A DNA stretch of 64,000 bases, from contig NC_060106.1 of NCBI RefSeq assembly GCF_021155765.1, positions 5,029,501-5,093,500 on the forward strand, in the 5' to 3' direction. Below the pieces are notes generated by a model. It was not told where the DNA came from. It made no database searches and saw only the letters and a list, made by a program, of their open reading frames with translations. The translations under genes were made by a program, and so were the position numbers. This document shows positions 38,259 to 49,964 of the stretch, in pieces (positions within the stretch are counted from its first letter, which is position 1; every line of letters starts with the position of its first letter). Source of the DNA: Diprion similis. Its lineage: Eukaryota; Arthropoda; Insecta; Hymenoptera; Diprionidae.

Positions 38259-41200
38259 ACTTTGACGATGAGTGAAGCCATTCGATATCCAATAACGAAT
38301 TTTTCAAATAAAGCTTAGAAGCTTTTGTGCATGACCCAATAGAGTGACGACTATGTTTACTGAGTTAAGGGGGTGTCGGAGCACCGTCTAAGTAAGCAAA
38401 TCGTATTTCAAACTATTTTTTCCCTGAGTCATGGAATCGTTTCAAAGTTTGGGAAATGATGGAGTCTACAACTGTGCTTGTGTAAGTCATGAAGAAAGAT
38501 TCAGTAAATTGGCGGAAACATGATAAACTTATTTGCTGTCAACTCTCGCTTCTATACTTTTTTATTTTTCGATATTGTTGAGTTTAGATGGTTCACTGCC
38601 ATTTTTTCCATCATTTCGTAAGATTTGATATCCTTTACTTCTATGAATTTTTGAAGATTTTTCGGAGTGGTGCGCCACCTTTGAAATTGCAAAAAACTGC
38701 GTTTTTGGCCTCTTTTCACAATTTAGGGCCTAATTTGAGTCGATATAATTCCGAAATCAATAATTAAACGAAAATATCAGATACAAATAATTGATTAAAC
38801 TCTGGTTGTTTTTTTAAAGAGAGGTTTATTGAATTCTCGCGGAAACTTATACCTAATGGATGGAAGAACGATCTAATCTTCGTCACTAGCTTCGTTGATA
38901 ACTGCTTGTGTTTTGCGATATTGGTCAAGTAATAAATCCTTTAGTTAAAATTTTTGATTTAATTCAAATTCAATTTATCTATAAACAGTAGTCCTTCACA
39001 ATCTACAACAAAATAGGGCACAACCATTGATGCTGTTTTTTTTACGATTTTTAAACAAGATACAGTTACAAACATATGTAGCTTATTTCACTTACCATAA
39101 GCTGATCATTTCTATGGTAGAAGGTGATGATTAGATTACTTTTTTGGATCATTCAATATAATTGCAAATATTGAATAATATTCGAGAAAAATAAATATTT
39201 TCATTTTAAAACTATGTTTCTCTATTGATTTATTGCATTTTGAATTTTTTCTTTCAATAACAACGTGAACAATTTAAGTTGATATTGAGGTATGAAATTC
39301 GTGGAGGTTTTAGTAAATTTTGAATTTCGGAATCGAATCGAACCAAAAATAGGCCAGTAATTGCGAGTAAAAGGCTAAAAAGTCGGTTTTTAGCAATTTT
39401 AAAGGTGGCGCACCACTTCTAAGAGTTTGAAAAAATTCATGTAAGTAGAAAATATCAAATCCTATGATATGATGAAAAAATTGGGATTGAACCCTCTGAA
39501 CGCTCAATAAAATCACGATTTTTAATAGGGCGTCAGGGGGCAGGGGGGTATGCGGCTTTGGGGAAAATTCTTTAAGGGCTAAGAAATACTTTCGTATGGT
39601 TAGTTTCGATTATTGTGACAAGGGACATTTCCGAACTTTTCTTAGTGATCGCTAGAGCTTGATTATGAAATTTATCATTTGCCGCAAGTAGAAGCGATTC
39701 TATCGCTCAGGAAAGGAAGAATGCGTGAAATACGATATGTTATCTTTGTCGAACGTTTGCGAAAAAGAATGTCAGGATACTGTCAGATACATTTAATTAG
39801 GCGTATCTCATGACCACTCAGAATTGAAGAGAAACAGGAGAAAACCATGTTAATTAATAGAAAAAAGAGTAGGGAATGGAGTTTCATGTAAACAACCAAA
39901 AAAAAAAAAAAAGTTATCCCTTTTGAGCATTCTTCGTACTTTCATCATTGTGTAAAATAAAAGATATCGGATAAAGATTCACACGTGGCATATACATATT
40001 AGATTGATGAACACAGATTTCATATTTATCTTACTTTTGTGATCTGTATTTGAATATTAGAGATGGCATGATGATGAAAAGTTGCACGCTATCACTTGAA
40101 GCTGCATAGAAAATTGACGAAATTGTATAAAACGCTTCCAAACTCGTTAGTAGAATCGTAACTCCAGAACGCGGTGTGATAGTTTTGCTATCCTTTTACA
40201 AAAAAGAGAGGCTTAAAAGTTACAGATGAAGCTTTCACAAAAATTAAGTCATTTGTTGAAGACATCTTATATATTCAAATTAACTATGTAACGATATTCG
40301 TTCGGAATTACAATCTCATATGAAGGATTTTTTTTCATATTTTACCTATGGATTTAAGATGCAAAGTGTCGGGAAAGGTTTGACATAATAAATATATTTT
40401 GTAAACGAATTTTATTTTATTAAATACTTGATTTAATGATCGTGTAGATAAGGCATAAAATAAATATTACATCCGAATACCCTAAACTCTTTTTATTCAC
40501 TGCTGGAAATGAGTCATTTACCAGTTAAACCAACAAATCAGCAAAACTCCACTACTAACATGAGAGTATAAAATTATATTAAAAAAAGAATAACGATTTA
40601 AAAAAAATTAGCTTAGACAAGTTCAAGTTTGCAGGAACCATGAAGCCAAAATTTTTACTTACGGTATAAATATATCTACATGTCATATGTATACGGTACT
40701 TATCATACTTAATTTAAGAATATTTTTTCCGTTTTAATACTGTACAAACTAAAGAGTATCAACTAATTAAGTACACGACATTTATAGAATCATTTCTACA
40801 TTCAAACCTAATAGTATTGGTCCTTAAGTACTTTTGATTGCAATCACCCCTTAATCATTGAACTTAGCTATTGCTTTGGCTAATGCAACGACTTAGTTTT
40901 ATTGTTTTATTCACATTAATCAACTTAACAACGTTAAAAGTAATGAAAATTATTAATCCATAACTGAAATTATACATCTTAATGAGGTCCTCAATCTAAT
41001 ATCATCATGTAAACAATTCCTTTGCAAAAACTACTCAATAGGAAGTATGTGAAAACAGATGTAACTGTTCTATGAAATAATTTGACACTAACTGTGTCCC
41101 TTAGTTTCTTGCTATAATTCAAATGGCTACATAATCAAACGGTATCTGTTACTTAGATACATTCGTTTTATACTACACATCGATTAAACTGAAACATTTT

Positions 41201-41645
41201 ATTGTGCAAATTGTATCATTACACGTTAAATTCACCACATACAATACATTTTTTTTTTTTATGTGATATTTAAAAACTTATGGTAGAAGAAAATCAAATT
41301 CACTCAGTCCGTGTATAGGAAGAAAGATATGATTTGATTTCCAAATTAACACTGGCCAGTAAGTTTACATTGTTTTTCCAAATATTTGACGCTTCTTATA
41401 ATCTAATTGATGCCATTATTCTTCAGTTTTACTTGAATTTTTAGTCGAAGACAACAAGAATTTCTATCCATATTTGAAATTGTAATATCGTATGGTAAGC
41501 CACATAAAAGCTTGAGTCTAAACTGCTTCTGGCTTCCAGAGATAGAAGTAGTGAAACTGAACTGAGATATTCAACACTATTGTTAGTCAATTCAGTTATT
41601 GAATATTAAGGCAACAAAGCAATCTTACATCCAAAACTTACATTC

Positions 41646-41676
<31 letters not shown>

Positions 41677-41842
41677 CATCACCTTATAGAAAAATAGATT
41701 TTCTAATAAACTAGGTAAGAGAACAGAGTGTGAAAGATGTAAGTTCTATCTTCAATACTTCAATCTTGCATTAGTCACAATAGACTTGAGACATGAAATA
41801 ATTCATTTCAAAAAGTTTACAACAATTATCACAACATTGAAA
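38259..41842. other. Spacer between MARCHF5 and ADO
   Basis: The MARCHF5 3' UTR probably ends near an AATAAA at about 38308. The rest is AT-rich, with an inverted-repeat element at 38597-39485, a G-rich block at 39528-39602 related to the foldback near 13.3 kb, and a T run at about 41649-41676. The minus-strand 3' UTR of ADO must occupy the right end. No gene was seen. Confidence 0.55.
38597..39485. repeat. Inverted-repeat element with widely spaced arms
   Basis: The left arm (about 38597-38725) and right arm (about 39345-39485) are inverted copies. The clearest block is GTGGTGCGCCACCTTTGAAA on the left against TTTAAAGGTGGCGCACCAC on the right. Matches extend to TTTGATAT...TACTT at the outer side and to the TTTTTGGCCTCTTTT / TTTTTAGCCTTTTAC region at the inner side. 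The spacer of about 620 bp has no open frame of note. Confidence 0.75.
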
Positions 41843-42784
41843 TCACCTTAGTTGAGGCCCCAAATATTCTAAACTTATAGAAAAAAAATCTGGCGGACTT
41901 TCGCTGGGTATTAACTGAACCTTTTCCAACTTTTCTCTAGATTCTGTTGATCTGATGCTGTCAGCTATTCTGAAATATGTACAGGGACGACTATTTCCAT
42001 ATTCTTCGCCATCGTACGGTGGGCTCAAGATGTCCAAAAATGCAGCAGGACCGTCGATGCAAGAGATTTGATGAAGATTTTTCTCTTTAGGTGTCAAGAC
42101 ACATGCGTCATCCGTGTCTTTGACCAACATTCCTGGATGCTTAATCGCAGAATAACCAGTGTTCGGTTCCATTATATGATCTCCATTGATTTCAAGCGAA
42201 AAGCTGTCAATCTTTACAGCACCAGCGATAACCTGTGTGTGCAAGGAAGAGATTAATTTAACTCTATAGAAAAATGATAAAAGTCTTCCTTGATTGGAGA
42301 GAAATATTTCTAGCTGCTCTTTGTTCACAACTCTTCTTATTCAAATTTTGAGCAAATATATGATACATAGAAGAACGTCCGGTTTTAAGAATTTGTGGCA
42401 AATTGTAGTACAGACTTCTGGCATTCAGGGTTTTTGAACTTTAAAAAAACAAAAAAGGAATGATCTACGAATGAATGATTTTACCTTCAGCAAACCGTGC
42501 ATTCCTGGGTGATCATGCATTGGCATCGTGACACCTTGCTTCAGTATAAATATCGCGATGGTAATGTCTTGATTTTCGAATATGTCAACAACGCACATGG
42601 GCGCTGACTGCATTTGAACAAATTCCAAAACATCACGACCCAATCTTACGTCAGCAGCTGTTACTTTGTTCATTAAACTCCGTAGTAATTCAAAATTCTT
42701 TTGACAAAGTCTGTATCCCACGGAGTTACGATCTGCGAAAGTTTTCAATGCTTGTTTCCACAGTATCTCCATTGTTGACGCCAT
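41843..42784 (-). CDS. ADO: 2-aminoethanethiol (cysteamine) dioxygenase
   Basis: Two exons, 42485-42784 then 41843-42232, code 229 residues. This thiol dioxygenase oxidises cysteamine to hypotaurine and N-terminal cysteines of proteins, which makes it an oxygen sensor upstream of the N-degron pathway. Cupin-fold iron ligands are visible as H90 and H92 in MPMHDHPGMHG and H154 in NLHQISCIDGPAAFLDILSPPY. A Cys-X-Tyr at C184-Y186 (RPCTYF) matches the site where the human enzyme forms a Cys-Tyr cross-link. The N-terminus has no targeting signal, in line with a cytosolic enzyme. It is somewhat shorter than human ADO (270 residues). It is divergent to the hexosaminidase D gene 1.7 kb away. Confidence 0.93.
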
Positions 42785-44465
42785 TTCTCAATCGATCAAC
42801 TATTTTATTTTATACTTTCGTTGTCGTCTCTTATTTATTTATTTGTTTATCTACACTAGACTCTGAGTTGCGTCCCAGCGCCACGGATTTTACCTTACGA
42901 ATTTATTTTTTAGATAACCAAAACCCACATCGGCGTCATAGATTTTAACTACATATGAATACAATACAACTCTCTTGAAATGCTTTTCAACCACCTTTAC
43001 TTACTCACAGATGCTAGACTATTGAGTAACTATATTCTATTAAAAACATGAACTTTTAGAGATAGACTGGCAGTCTACGCAGTGCGCGGTCCGCGCACCG
43101 AGCTTGAACCCCTCATTAGAAAAAGAAGGCGACATCGGGAAGGCTGACTTCTCTGTTGCACGGTGGAAAGAGTGGAGAGAAGTCGCCCGAATAAGGAAAG
43201 AGATAAGGCAAACGGGGAGGCATTCCTTAGTAGTATAGAGTTCAGTGGTATAAGCTACGCAATGATCTCTATGTGAAGCTACGTGTTTCGTGTTTCCCCC
43301 ACCAAGTCACCGATTAGAGTGGGAGGTCGGTTCCCACTGTTGCTTTCTCTTTTCAATTAGGGCTTCAGTTTCAGTTCGGTGCACGGACCGTACTGAACCG
43401 CGCAGTCTATCTCTAAAAGTCTATGATTAAAGGGCATCAGCCTTATAGGGTTAGAATATAACCTCGGCCTCCGAAACGACACAACCATTACATCCGAAAA
43501 ACGCGGAAGTTTGCTGCGGCATCCTAAGGGTTAGAATGAGTTCGGCCTACGTATGACAGGGGCATAACCAAAACCAATTATTGAAGCATTATCCAAAAAT
43601 ATACACATGTTTCATCATATTTCGCTATGCGGTGACTAAATTTACAGCAATTTCTCTGGATAGCCGGTGAACTAGCCTCTAAGATTTTTCTACACACTGT
43701 AATCTTTGTCCAACGATGACGTCATAACCCCAACTTTGCAATTTTATAATTTTAATAAATCAGAGGAAGGGATTAACTATCAAACAATTGCAACAATCAA
43801 TTATTGCCCTAAAATCTATTCAATATCGATATATAAAGGAATTTATTGAAAATATTGAACTTTATACATGATTGTCGGCTGGATACATGTAGGATTTTTT
43901 ACTTTCTTTTTTTTAAAGATCGGTTCACTATCAAACAATTCTAACTGCACTACAATCATCTACAGACGAACTGCAAATTATTCCAATAATTAAATTAGAT
44001 TAGTTTGATGGTTTGTCGCCTAAACTCATATTAATATGGTTGGGAGGCCGGCTACATTCGGCTATTTGTGGCGCTACCTTCTGGCGATTTGCGGTACTTG
44101 ATTATCTGGAAACACGGTCTTACATACGACTTGATACGACCGTGTCTGGAACCCAGACTAACCGCAGAAAGAAAGATATGTCTGTCTGAAAAAATTTGGC
44201 CAGTGTCACCACCCACACCAGTGCTATTCAACTTTTCAACTTCTAGCAATTGTTTTTGAATCGCGACACCAACGTAGTCGCGTTATCTAATCTCAAATAA
44301 ATGTAATAAACGTTGAAGAAGAGTTGCCTACCTTTATAAAATCTAAGTGTATCGGCATATGGCGATGGTATAAACTGTGCGACGCTTTGTTAGTTACATT
44401 CGTGGGATTAATTACAAAGCATTTGTTGTTATAACTTGTCGTAATGACGTAATCTAAGCATCAGC
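42785..44465. other. Divergent spacer between ADO and the GH20 gene
   Basis: Holds the two promoters and a MITE-like repeat at 43048-43425. No RNA gene or further exon was recognised; short frames around 44050-44260 lack splice sites, a conserved pattern or a likely start. Confidence 0.5.
43048..43425. repeat. MITE-like element with terminal inverted repeats
   Basis: The left end contains ACTTTTAGAGATAGACTG and the right end its exact reverse complement, CAGTCTATCTCTAAAAGT. Inside the ends, GCGCGGTCCGCGCACCGAG on the left pairs with sequence around GGTGCACGGACCGTACTGAA on the right. The interior is less AT-rich than its surroundings and is non-coding. The element is about 375 bp. Confidence 0.75.
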
Positions 44466-46214
44466 ATGGCACGCTTCAAAGTACCAGGATCTCTCACCAT
44501 CATCGTAATGGTTGTCTTCACCCTGTTAGTTATTATTTATCACATACTAAGCGACGATGTCGAAGACGTATCCGCCGGCAAGGTTAACGTCGGGCTCAAA
44601 GTCGAGGGCGCCTATCACCTCAACGATTTAAACGAAAGTCCTTTTGGCTTTGCTCGACATCAGCAACTTGGGGCAGATATATTGACCAACGCTAAGAGCA
44701 GGCTGTCTCCCGCATATTTTAAACATGAACAAAGCTACGATGAGAGTGTGCCTCTATTCAAGGGACACAAAATCGTTCACCTGGATTTGAAGGGTGCTCC
44801 GCCTATGATAAAGTATTACAAATATTTATTCCCATTGTTGCATAAACTGGGGGCTACTGGTATTTTGATCGAGTACGAAGACATGTTTCCATTCAACGGT
44901 GAAGTCAAGGATATCAGAGCCTTGAATTCTTACAGTCGTCAAGATATTGCAGAGATCTTAAAACTCGCAAAGATCAATGATCTAGAAATTATACCGCTGG
45001 TACCAACTTTTGGACACTTTGAGTTTGTACTAAAATTGGAGAAATACAAGGATCTTCGAGAAGTTGCTCGCTATCCTCAAGTACTCTGTCCGTCGCACAA
45101 CAAAACACTTCCTCTTCTTTACGAAATGCTGGACCAAGTTATTGACGCTCATCCAAATATCAAGCATTTTCATATCGGAGCTGACGAAGTTTATCAACTC
45201 GGTGAATGCTCCAGATGCTTTGAGGTTTTGGAGAGAAATAAGTGGCATAAACAGCAGTTGTTTCTTTCCCATGTGGTAAGAGTGGCAACCTATATTAAAA
45301 AAAAGTATCCTTCGCTCAAGGTGTTGATGTGGGATGACGAATTCAGGGATATCTCAGCTCAGGAAATTACTGATAGTGGGTTGAACAAACTGATAGAGCC
45401 TGTTGTCTGGAAATATACTACAGACCCGGAAGCAACACTGATAGAGAATATGTGGGAAACCTATTCCAAACTTTGGCCCGAAAGTGTATGGATCGCGACG
45501 GCATTCAAGGGTGCGACAGCACCGGATCGTTATTATACAGACATTTCTTATCATTTGAGAAATCACGAGGGCTGGCTGCAAATCATTCGCAAATACTCTT
45601 CCATGATTAAATTTAAGGGGGCCTTTTTGACCGGATGGCAAAGATACGACCATTTTAGTGTTCTCTGCGATTTGCTTCCTCCCGCTATTCCATCTCTGGC
45701 TGTGAGTTTGGCAGTTTTAAAATCATCAACCCTGTACGATTTTCCGTACGATGTTCCGAGTAATATATTGAAAATCCTTAGTTGCGAAACGCCGGTAACT
45801 TTGTCAATACCTGAGCCACAATTTGGGTGGACATATTGTGGCTTTCATGGGTCAATGATGTATTCCATCATTTTACGATTACATACACTAAACCAAGAAA
45901 TTGCCAGAGTAGAACAGGACAATACATTCAAGGGGTGGGTAAAGGAGTATAATTTGAACCACGCATTTTCCAATCCTAGTCACATAGAACATGCATTGAG
46001 TAGCTTAAGCGAGTATAAAAATGAAATAATATACATTGAGACAGACATGCGAAAGGCGATGGAAGACATCTATGATAATTATACAATTGATGAGTGGATT
46101 GAAACTTATGTAGAACCTTTGAATGAAAAGTTAACTAGACTCTTGACACTTAAGAATAGAATATTAGAACGTGATACTTGGCCGAGAAGACCATTAACGA
46201 AGCATGAGCTTTGA
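44466..46214 (+). CDS. Hexosaminidase D-like glycoside hydrolase (GH20)
   Basis: One uninterrupted frame of 582 residues, so the gene is intronless in its coding part. After a short basic N-terminus comes one hydrophobic segment (about residues 8-28, SLTIIVMVVFTLLVIIYHIL), which predicts a type II membrane anchor. The GH20 barrel follows, with VHLDLKGAPP near the first strand, LIEYEDMFPF, IIPLVPTFGHFEFVLK, and the catalytic Asp-Glu pair at D240-E241 in FHIGADEVYQLG. Later blocks VLMWDDEFRD and FLTGWQRYDHFSVLCDLLPP match hexosaminidase D. The enzyme class cleaves terminal N-acetylgalactosamine or glucosamine. The start ATG has a good context (AGCATGGC). Confidence 0.92.
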   Translation: MARFKVPGSLTIIVMVVFTLLVIIYHILSDDVEDVSAGKVNVGLKVEGAYHLNDLNESPFGFARHQQLGADILTNAKSRLSPAYFKHEQSYDESVPLFKGHKIVHLDLKGAPPMIKYYKYLFPLLHKLGATGILIEYEDMFPFNGEVKDIRALNSYSRQDIAEILKLAKINDLEIIPLVPTFGHFEFVLKLEKYKDLREVARYPQVLCPSHNKTLPLLYEMLDQVIDAHPNIKHFHIGADEVYQLGECSRCFEVLERNKWHKQQLFLSHVVRVATYIKKKYPSLKVLMWDDEFRDISAQEITDSGLNKLIEPVVWKYTTDPEATLIENMWETYSKLWPESVWIATAFKGATAPDRYYTDISYHLRNHEGWLQIIRKYSSMIKFKGAFLTGWQRYDHFSVLCDLLPPAIPSLAVSLAVLKSSTLYDFPYDVPSNILKILSCETPVTLSIPEPQFGWTYCGFHGSMMYSIILRLHTLNQEIARVEQDNTFKGWVKEYNLNHAFSNPSHIEHALSSLSEYKNEIIYIETDMRKAMEDIYDNYTIDEWIETYVEPLNEKLTRLLTLKNRILERDTWPRRPLTKHEL

Positions 46215-47269
46215 AACGAATTCATCATTAGCGTTGGATTGATTCTACTTCAGTTTCTTCGTTATAATTTTATGACAAAAACATGCCTATAATCGTTAAA
46301 GAACACTACTTATCGTCCTTATTATCGTATGAGTATATTACATAGTCTGTTAGAGTCAAGATATAGAGACGTGTAGAGGGTCGTTTATTTTTGATGAATC
46401 AAGGCACTTCACATATAATTGGAGTATGTATCTATTAATCTCACGTTACACATAGTTTTTGAATATTTCATACTGGAAAAGTGTATCAGACATCATGTTC
46501 TGCGGTATAGATTTGATCTGAAAACGTTTTCAACCGTTGAACAGTCATTCAGTTTTTCTACTTTATGGTCACAAATATTCTATACTTACGTATTTGGTAT
46601 TTATAATTACGTTGATTGTACACACGTATTAGGGTGATAATTTATATTAAATTCTTATGCACGTATTTAGCAAATATAATAATAATGAGAAGATAGTTCA
46701 GTAAGTTAAAAAATGTATTATTTTTGCGTACATGGTATATGGCTTTATCATATTGTAATGTTAAGAATATTCCTTAAAGATTTATTGTAAATTTTGCTTG
46801 AGAAATCTCACTGTCAGTTCTATAATTCGTTTTTTTGTAAGAACTGACTGGCGAATCCCGCACAATGGTTTTTTTGTGTCCGTAGGCTGGTAGGTCGTCG
46901 TTCCATGTTGTGCAAAAGCACGGCCAATGTTAGCCAACCATGACTTGAGAATTAGACTAAAAATTATAATTTTTAAGTGTCTGTTCAATCTTATTGTTAT
47001 AATGTATGATAATGTAAATATTGTAACTAATATAATATCGATAGTAAATATCTTTTCAACTTATTCGATAAATTGTCTTCGCGAATTGTTGCGTTGGACC
47101 CTTCCGAAATTCTTGATTCCGATTTCTTTAAAATTAACTGTCAATTTAAGGCACTCGTTAGTATATTACATCATTTTTGTTACTGTTGATATCGTAACTT
47201 ATGTGATTAACATTCAATATTATGCATTCAAATACATTCCTCCCTTCTGTAAACTACTATACTGTCTAC
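46215..47269. other. Convergent spacer, GH20 gene to RAB28
   Basis: Contains the 3' UTRs of two convergent genes. It is AT-rich, and frames in it (for example 46927-47319) are hydrophobic AT-driven translations without splice sites. Nothing else was identified. Confidence 0.5.
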
Positions 47270-49964
47270 CTATTGCAAAGAACAAATACTCGATTTCGAA
47301 GATGGAAGCTCAGAATTAGACTCAGTCTTATGAAGTCTTTTCGCATGTTTCTTTGCGCATTTTTTTAAAGCTGTTGAAGCTACTTGTCTTGAAGTCAACG
47401 TATCATCGATTGCGGACTGCACTATAGGCTTGTAAAATCCTCGATCAGCTTTTGTGACACAAATGCCTAATACTTCAGCAGCCAAACTTGCGACGCGCAT
47501 TGTTATCTGAAAATACAAAAGAAAATTCGAAAACTGTGTATAAGGCTTTAAATTTACTTACATACACAGTCTGAAAATACAGGCTTGTCGTAGCAACTGA
47601 TATTTATTTAACTGAAAATGAATCAAATCTGGCTATATTAATGATTTCTATTTCCGTAGGCGAAGAAAGTTTACCTGATCTACGAAAACAGTGATCAGAT
47701 CTATATCCTGCATTGACAAGTAAAATGCTATCTATTCCGAGCAACTGAAAATTATGTAAGGTAAATAATTTTTTCGATGAAATATGCCTTCAGTAATTTC
47801 TCTCTAAACTAATTTCTATACAGTTATCATCAGCTCTATAAAGGTACGAATGGAAATTGATTTTGACAAATGTAGAGGAAATACAGTTACAGCATTAATT
47901 TTCCAAAGAAGACCTCAGTGTATGAATGAAAAATATCAAGGTAAGAAATTTTTTGGTAATTATAATTTTCTGATTCAATTCCTGATTTTATGATTATTCA
48001 GAGTAATTATTGTAATTGGACTGATGTTTAACTAAAAATCCTCGCAAGAATCTTACAACGGCTTGAAATAATTACAACGCGATCATGTATATATTATCCT
48101 GAATTGTGAAAATTCAATATAAGGGATTACCGATTCACCGGTTCTAGCTGAAACGTCGTGACAAGGAATTCCGCTTTCAGCTGCGAACATGTGGGACTTG
48201 TCTCTTTTAACACTCCTTTGATGTTCCATATCACATTTATTTCCTATTATTGCCAAGATTGGTTGTGCTTCTAGTACCTCGTTCACTTTTTTTATCGCTT
48301 CAATCCATTCTCCAAGAATTTCGAAACTCGAAGCGTTTGTCACATCATAGACAAACAGAATCACCTAAGAAACGTAATATAGGTATGTAAAAAAAGTGTA
48401 TTTAATCTTGTTGGGAAATTTCCTACTTTTCTTTTTTTTTGTGCTCTGTATTTTTATGATTCTATTTGTAACCGTTCTTTTGTAAAATTTCGTATCAGAG
48501 ATAGTTTAGATACATGAACAAGTGTGAAATTGACGAAAACTATATATTATAAAAGTCTCTTTTCAGCATGCAGTTTTGTAATTAAGTGGGTCAAGTTCGT
48601 TAAACTCTGGGATTCAAAAATTCTATCTCAATAAATTGTGCACGTGTACAGACACGAGAACCCCGACTTACGTGTGCACCAAAAATGTATTTGTCCAACA
48701 TATTTCCATGTAACGATAAACCGCCAACGTCCCAAATGTGAAGGGTGACACTTTTGTAGTCTCCTAGACTGATGTTCTTTAAAAAAAAGTCTACACCGGC
48801 TGTCGGCGTATAGTGTCTGGTAAATTCTCCATTGCAGTAGCGCATCGCTATGCTGGTCTAATAAAAAGATCTTTTCATTATCGTCGTCGGTTGTGTGTTT
48901 CAACGAAGTTTTTAAATTTATTTAATAGTTAAAAACATCAAATCAGTAATATGCCCTAGTTTTTCATAGTATAGGTACAAGTAGTTTCTTCGAAATCAGT
49001 GTAATCCACTATAATACTTTCAGATATTCTAGATCAAATATTCGTTAGATCCTTGACTCGGAGGTAGTTATGTCTTTATACGGTAATTATACAGTAAATA
49101 TTTCATTGTCGACGGAACGAGAATCGTTTACCACCAGTGTCCAAATTATAGGGAATGATTTTTGTATTGAATGTATGAAGTATAAATTGATGAAACGTGC
49201 ACTTTGAATTTCCGAATTTGAAAAGTTCCGAAAGCGCCTAGTTCCGAATTATTCGGCGGCAAAACTTTAAGTAAAAAAATCAAACTTTTATGAAACAATA
49301 AAGTTACGAATGTTTGGAAACTCGATGCTTAAAGACTCCGAAAATTCAAATGATAGTAGAGCAAAGCTCCGATAAAAAGTAAAAGATTCGATAGAGTGAA
49401 ATTCCGAAAATCAAAATATACTCACTGCACAGCGTAGTTCACTCAACGAGAGGGTGTAAAAAATCAAAATGACCAGGTTACCAAAGGTAAAAATATCGAA
49501 AATCCAACACAAAGAAAAATCAACGCGGTGACATTTCACCAAGCCAGAAATTCACAGATCTGAAAATCTTCGATCATCCGAAATTTCGACACTCAAATTT
49601 CATACTTCCGGAATATTGCACTTCGAAACTACACTTTCGGAACCTGGAGCATCGGGTTTCGGACCATTAGAAACTTTGCTGTTTCGTCAAAGATTGATTT
49701 CCTTACTTAAAGTTTCACCGCCAAAAAATTCGGAATTTCAATCCTGCCCCTAATCGACAACGTGTAGCGCAACAGATGCTCCCTTCCCAGTCTATTCAAA
49801 GAGTCTTGACGACCCGTTAGCTGAATGAATTGCGATTTGTTCTTTCTGGTGCATTACAAGCTCTCCTCTCGCTTCGAAAAACCACTCACTTTTCCAGCCC
49901 CGGTATCCCCTACGAGTACGAATTTCAATCGTTTCTCAAAAAGTTCTTCCTCCGAGTCAGACAT
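47270..49964 (-). CDS. RAB28: Ras-related GTPase RAB28
   Basis: Four exons in transcript order: 49890-49964, 48672-48857, 48131-48364, 47270-47506, giving 243 residues. G1 is GDTGAGKT (19-26), G3 is WDVGG (67-71), G4 is GNKCD and G5 is SARTG. Blocks MLDKYIFGAH, LFVYDVTNASSFE and VASLAAEVLGI are characteristic of RAB28. The C-terminus CSLQ is a CAAX-type prenylation motif like the CAVQ of human RAB28, which is farnesylated, unlike most Rabs. RAB28 works with the BBSome and intraflagellar transport in cilia and in extracellular vesicle release. Residue 72, the catalytic Gln in human RAB28, is Leu here (codon TTA), which should impair GTP hydrolysis. The first intron (48858-49889) contains the TTCCGAA-rich element. 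Confidence 0.95.
49203..49745. repeat. Inverted-repeat element rich in TTCCGAA motifs
   Basis: The left end (about 49203-49285) and right end (about 49690-49745) are inverted copies: TTCCGAATT...TTCGGCGGCAAAACTTTAAG against CTTAAAGTTTCACCGCC...AATTCGGAATTTC. The interior carries many more copies of TTCCGAA, TCCGAAA or TTCGGAA in both directions at irregular spacing. It is non-coding and lies inside RAB28 intron 1. Confidence 0.75.
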
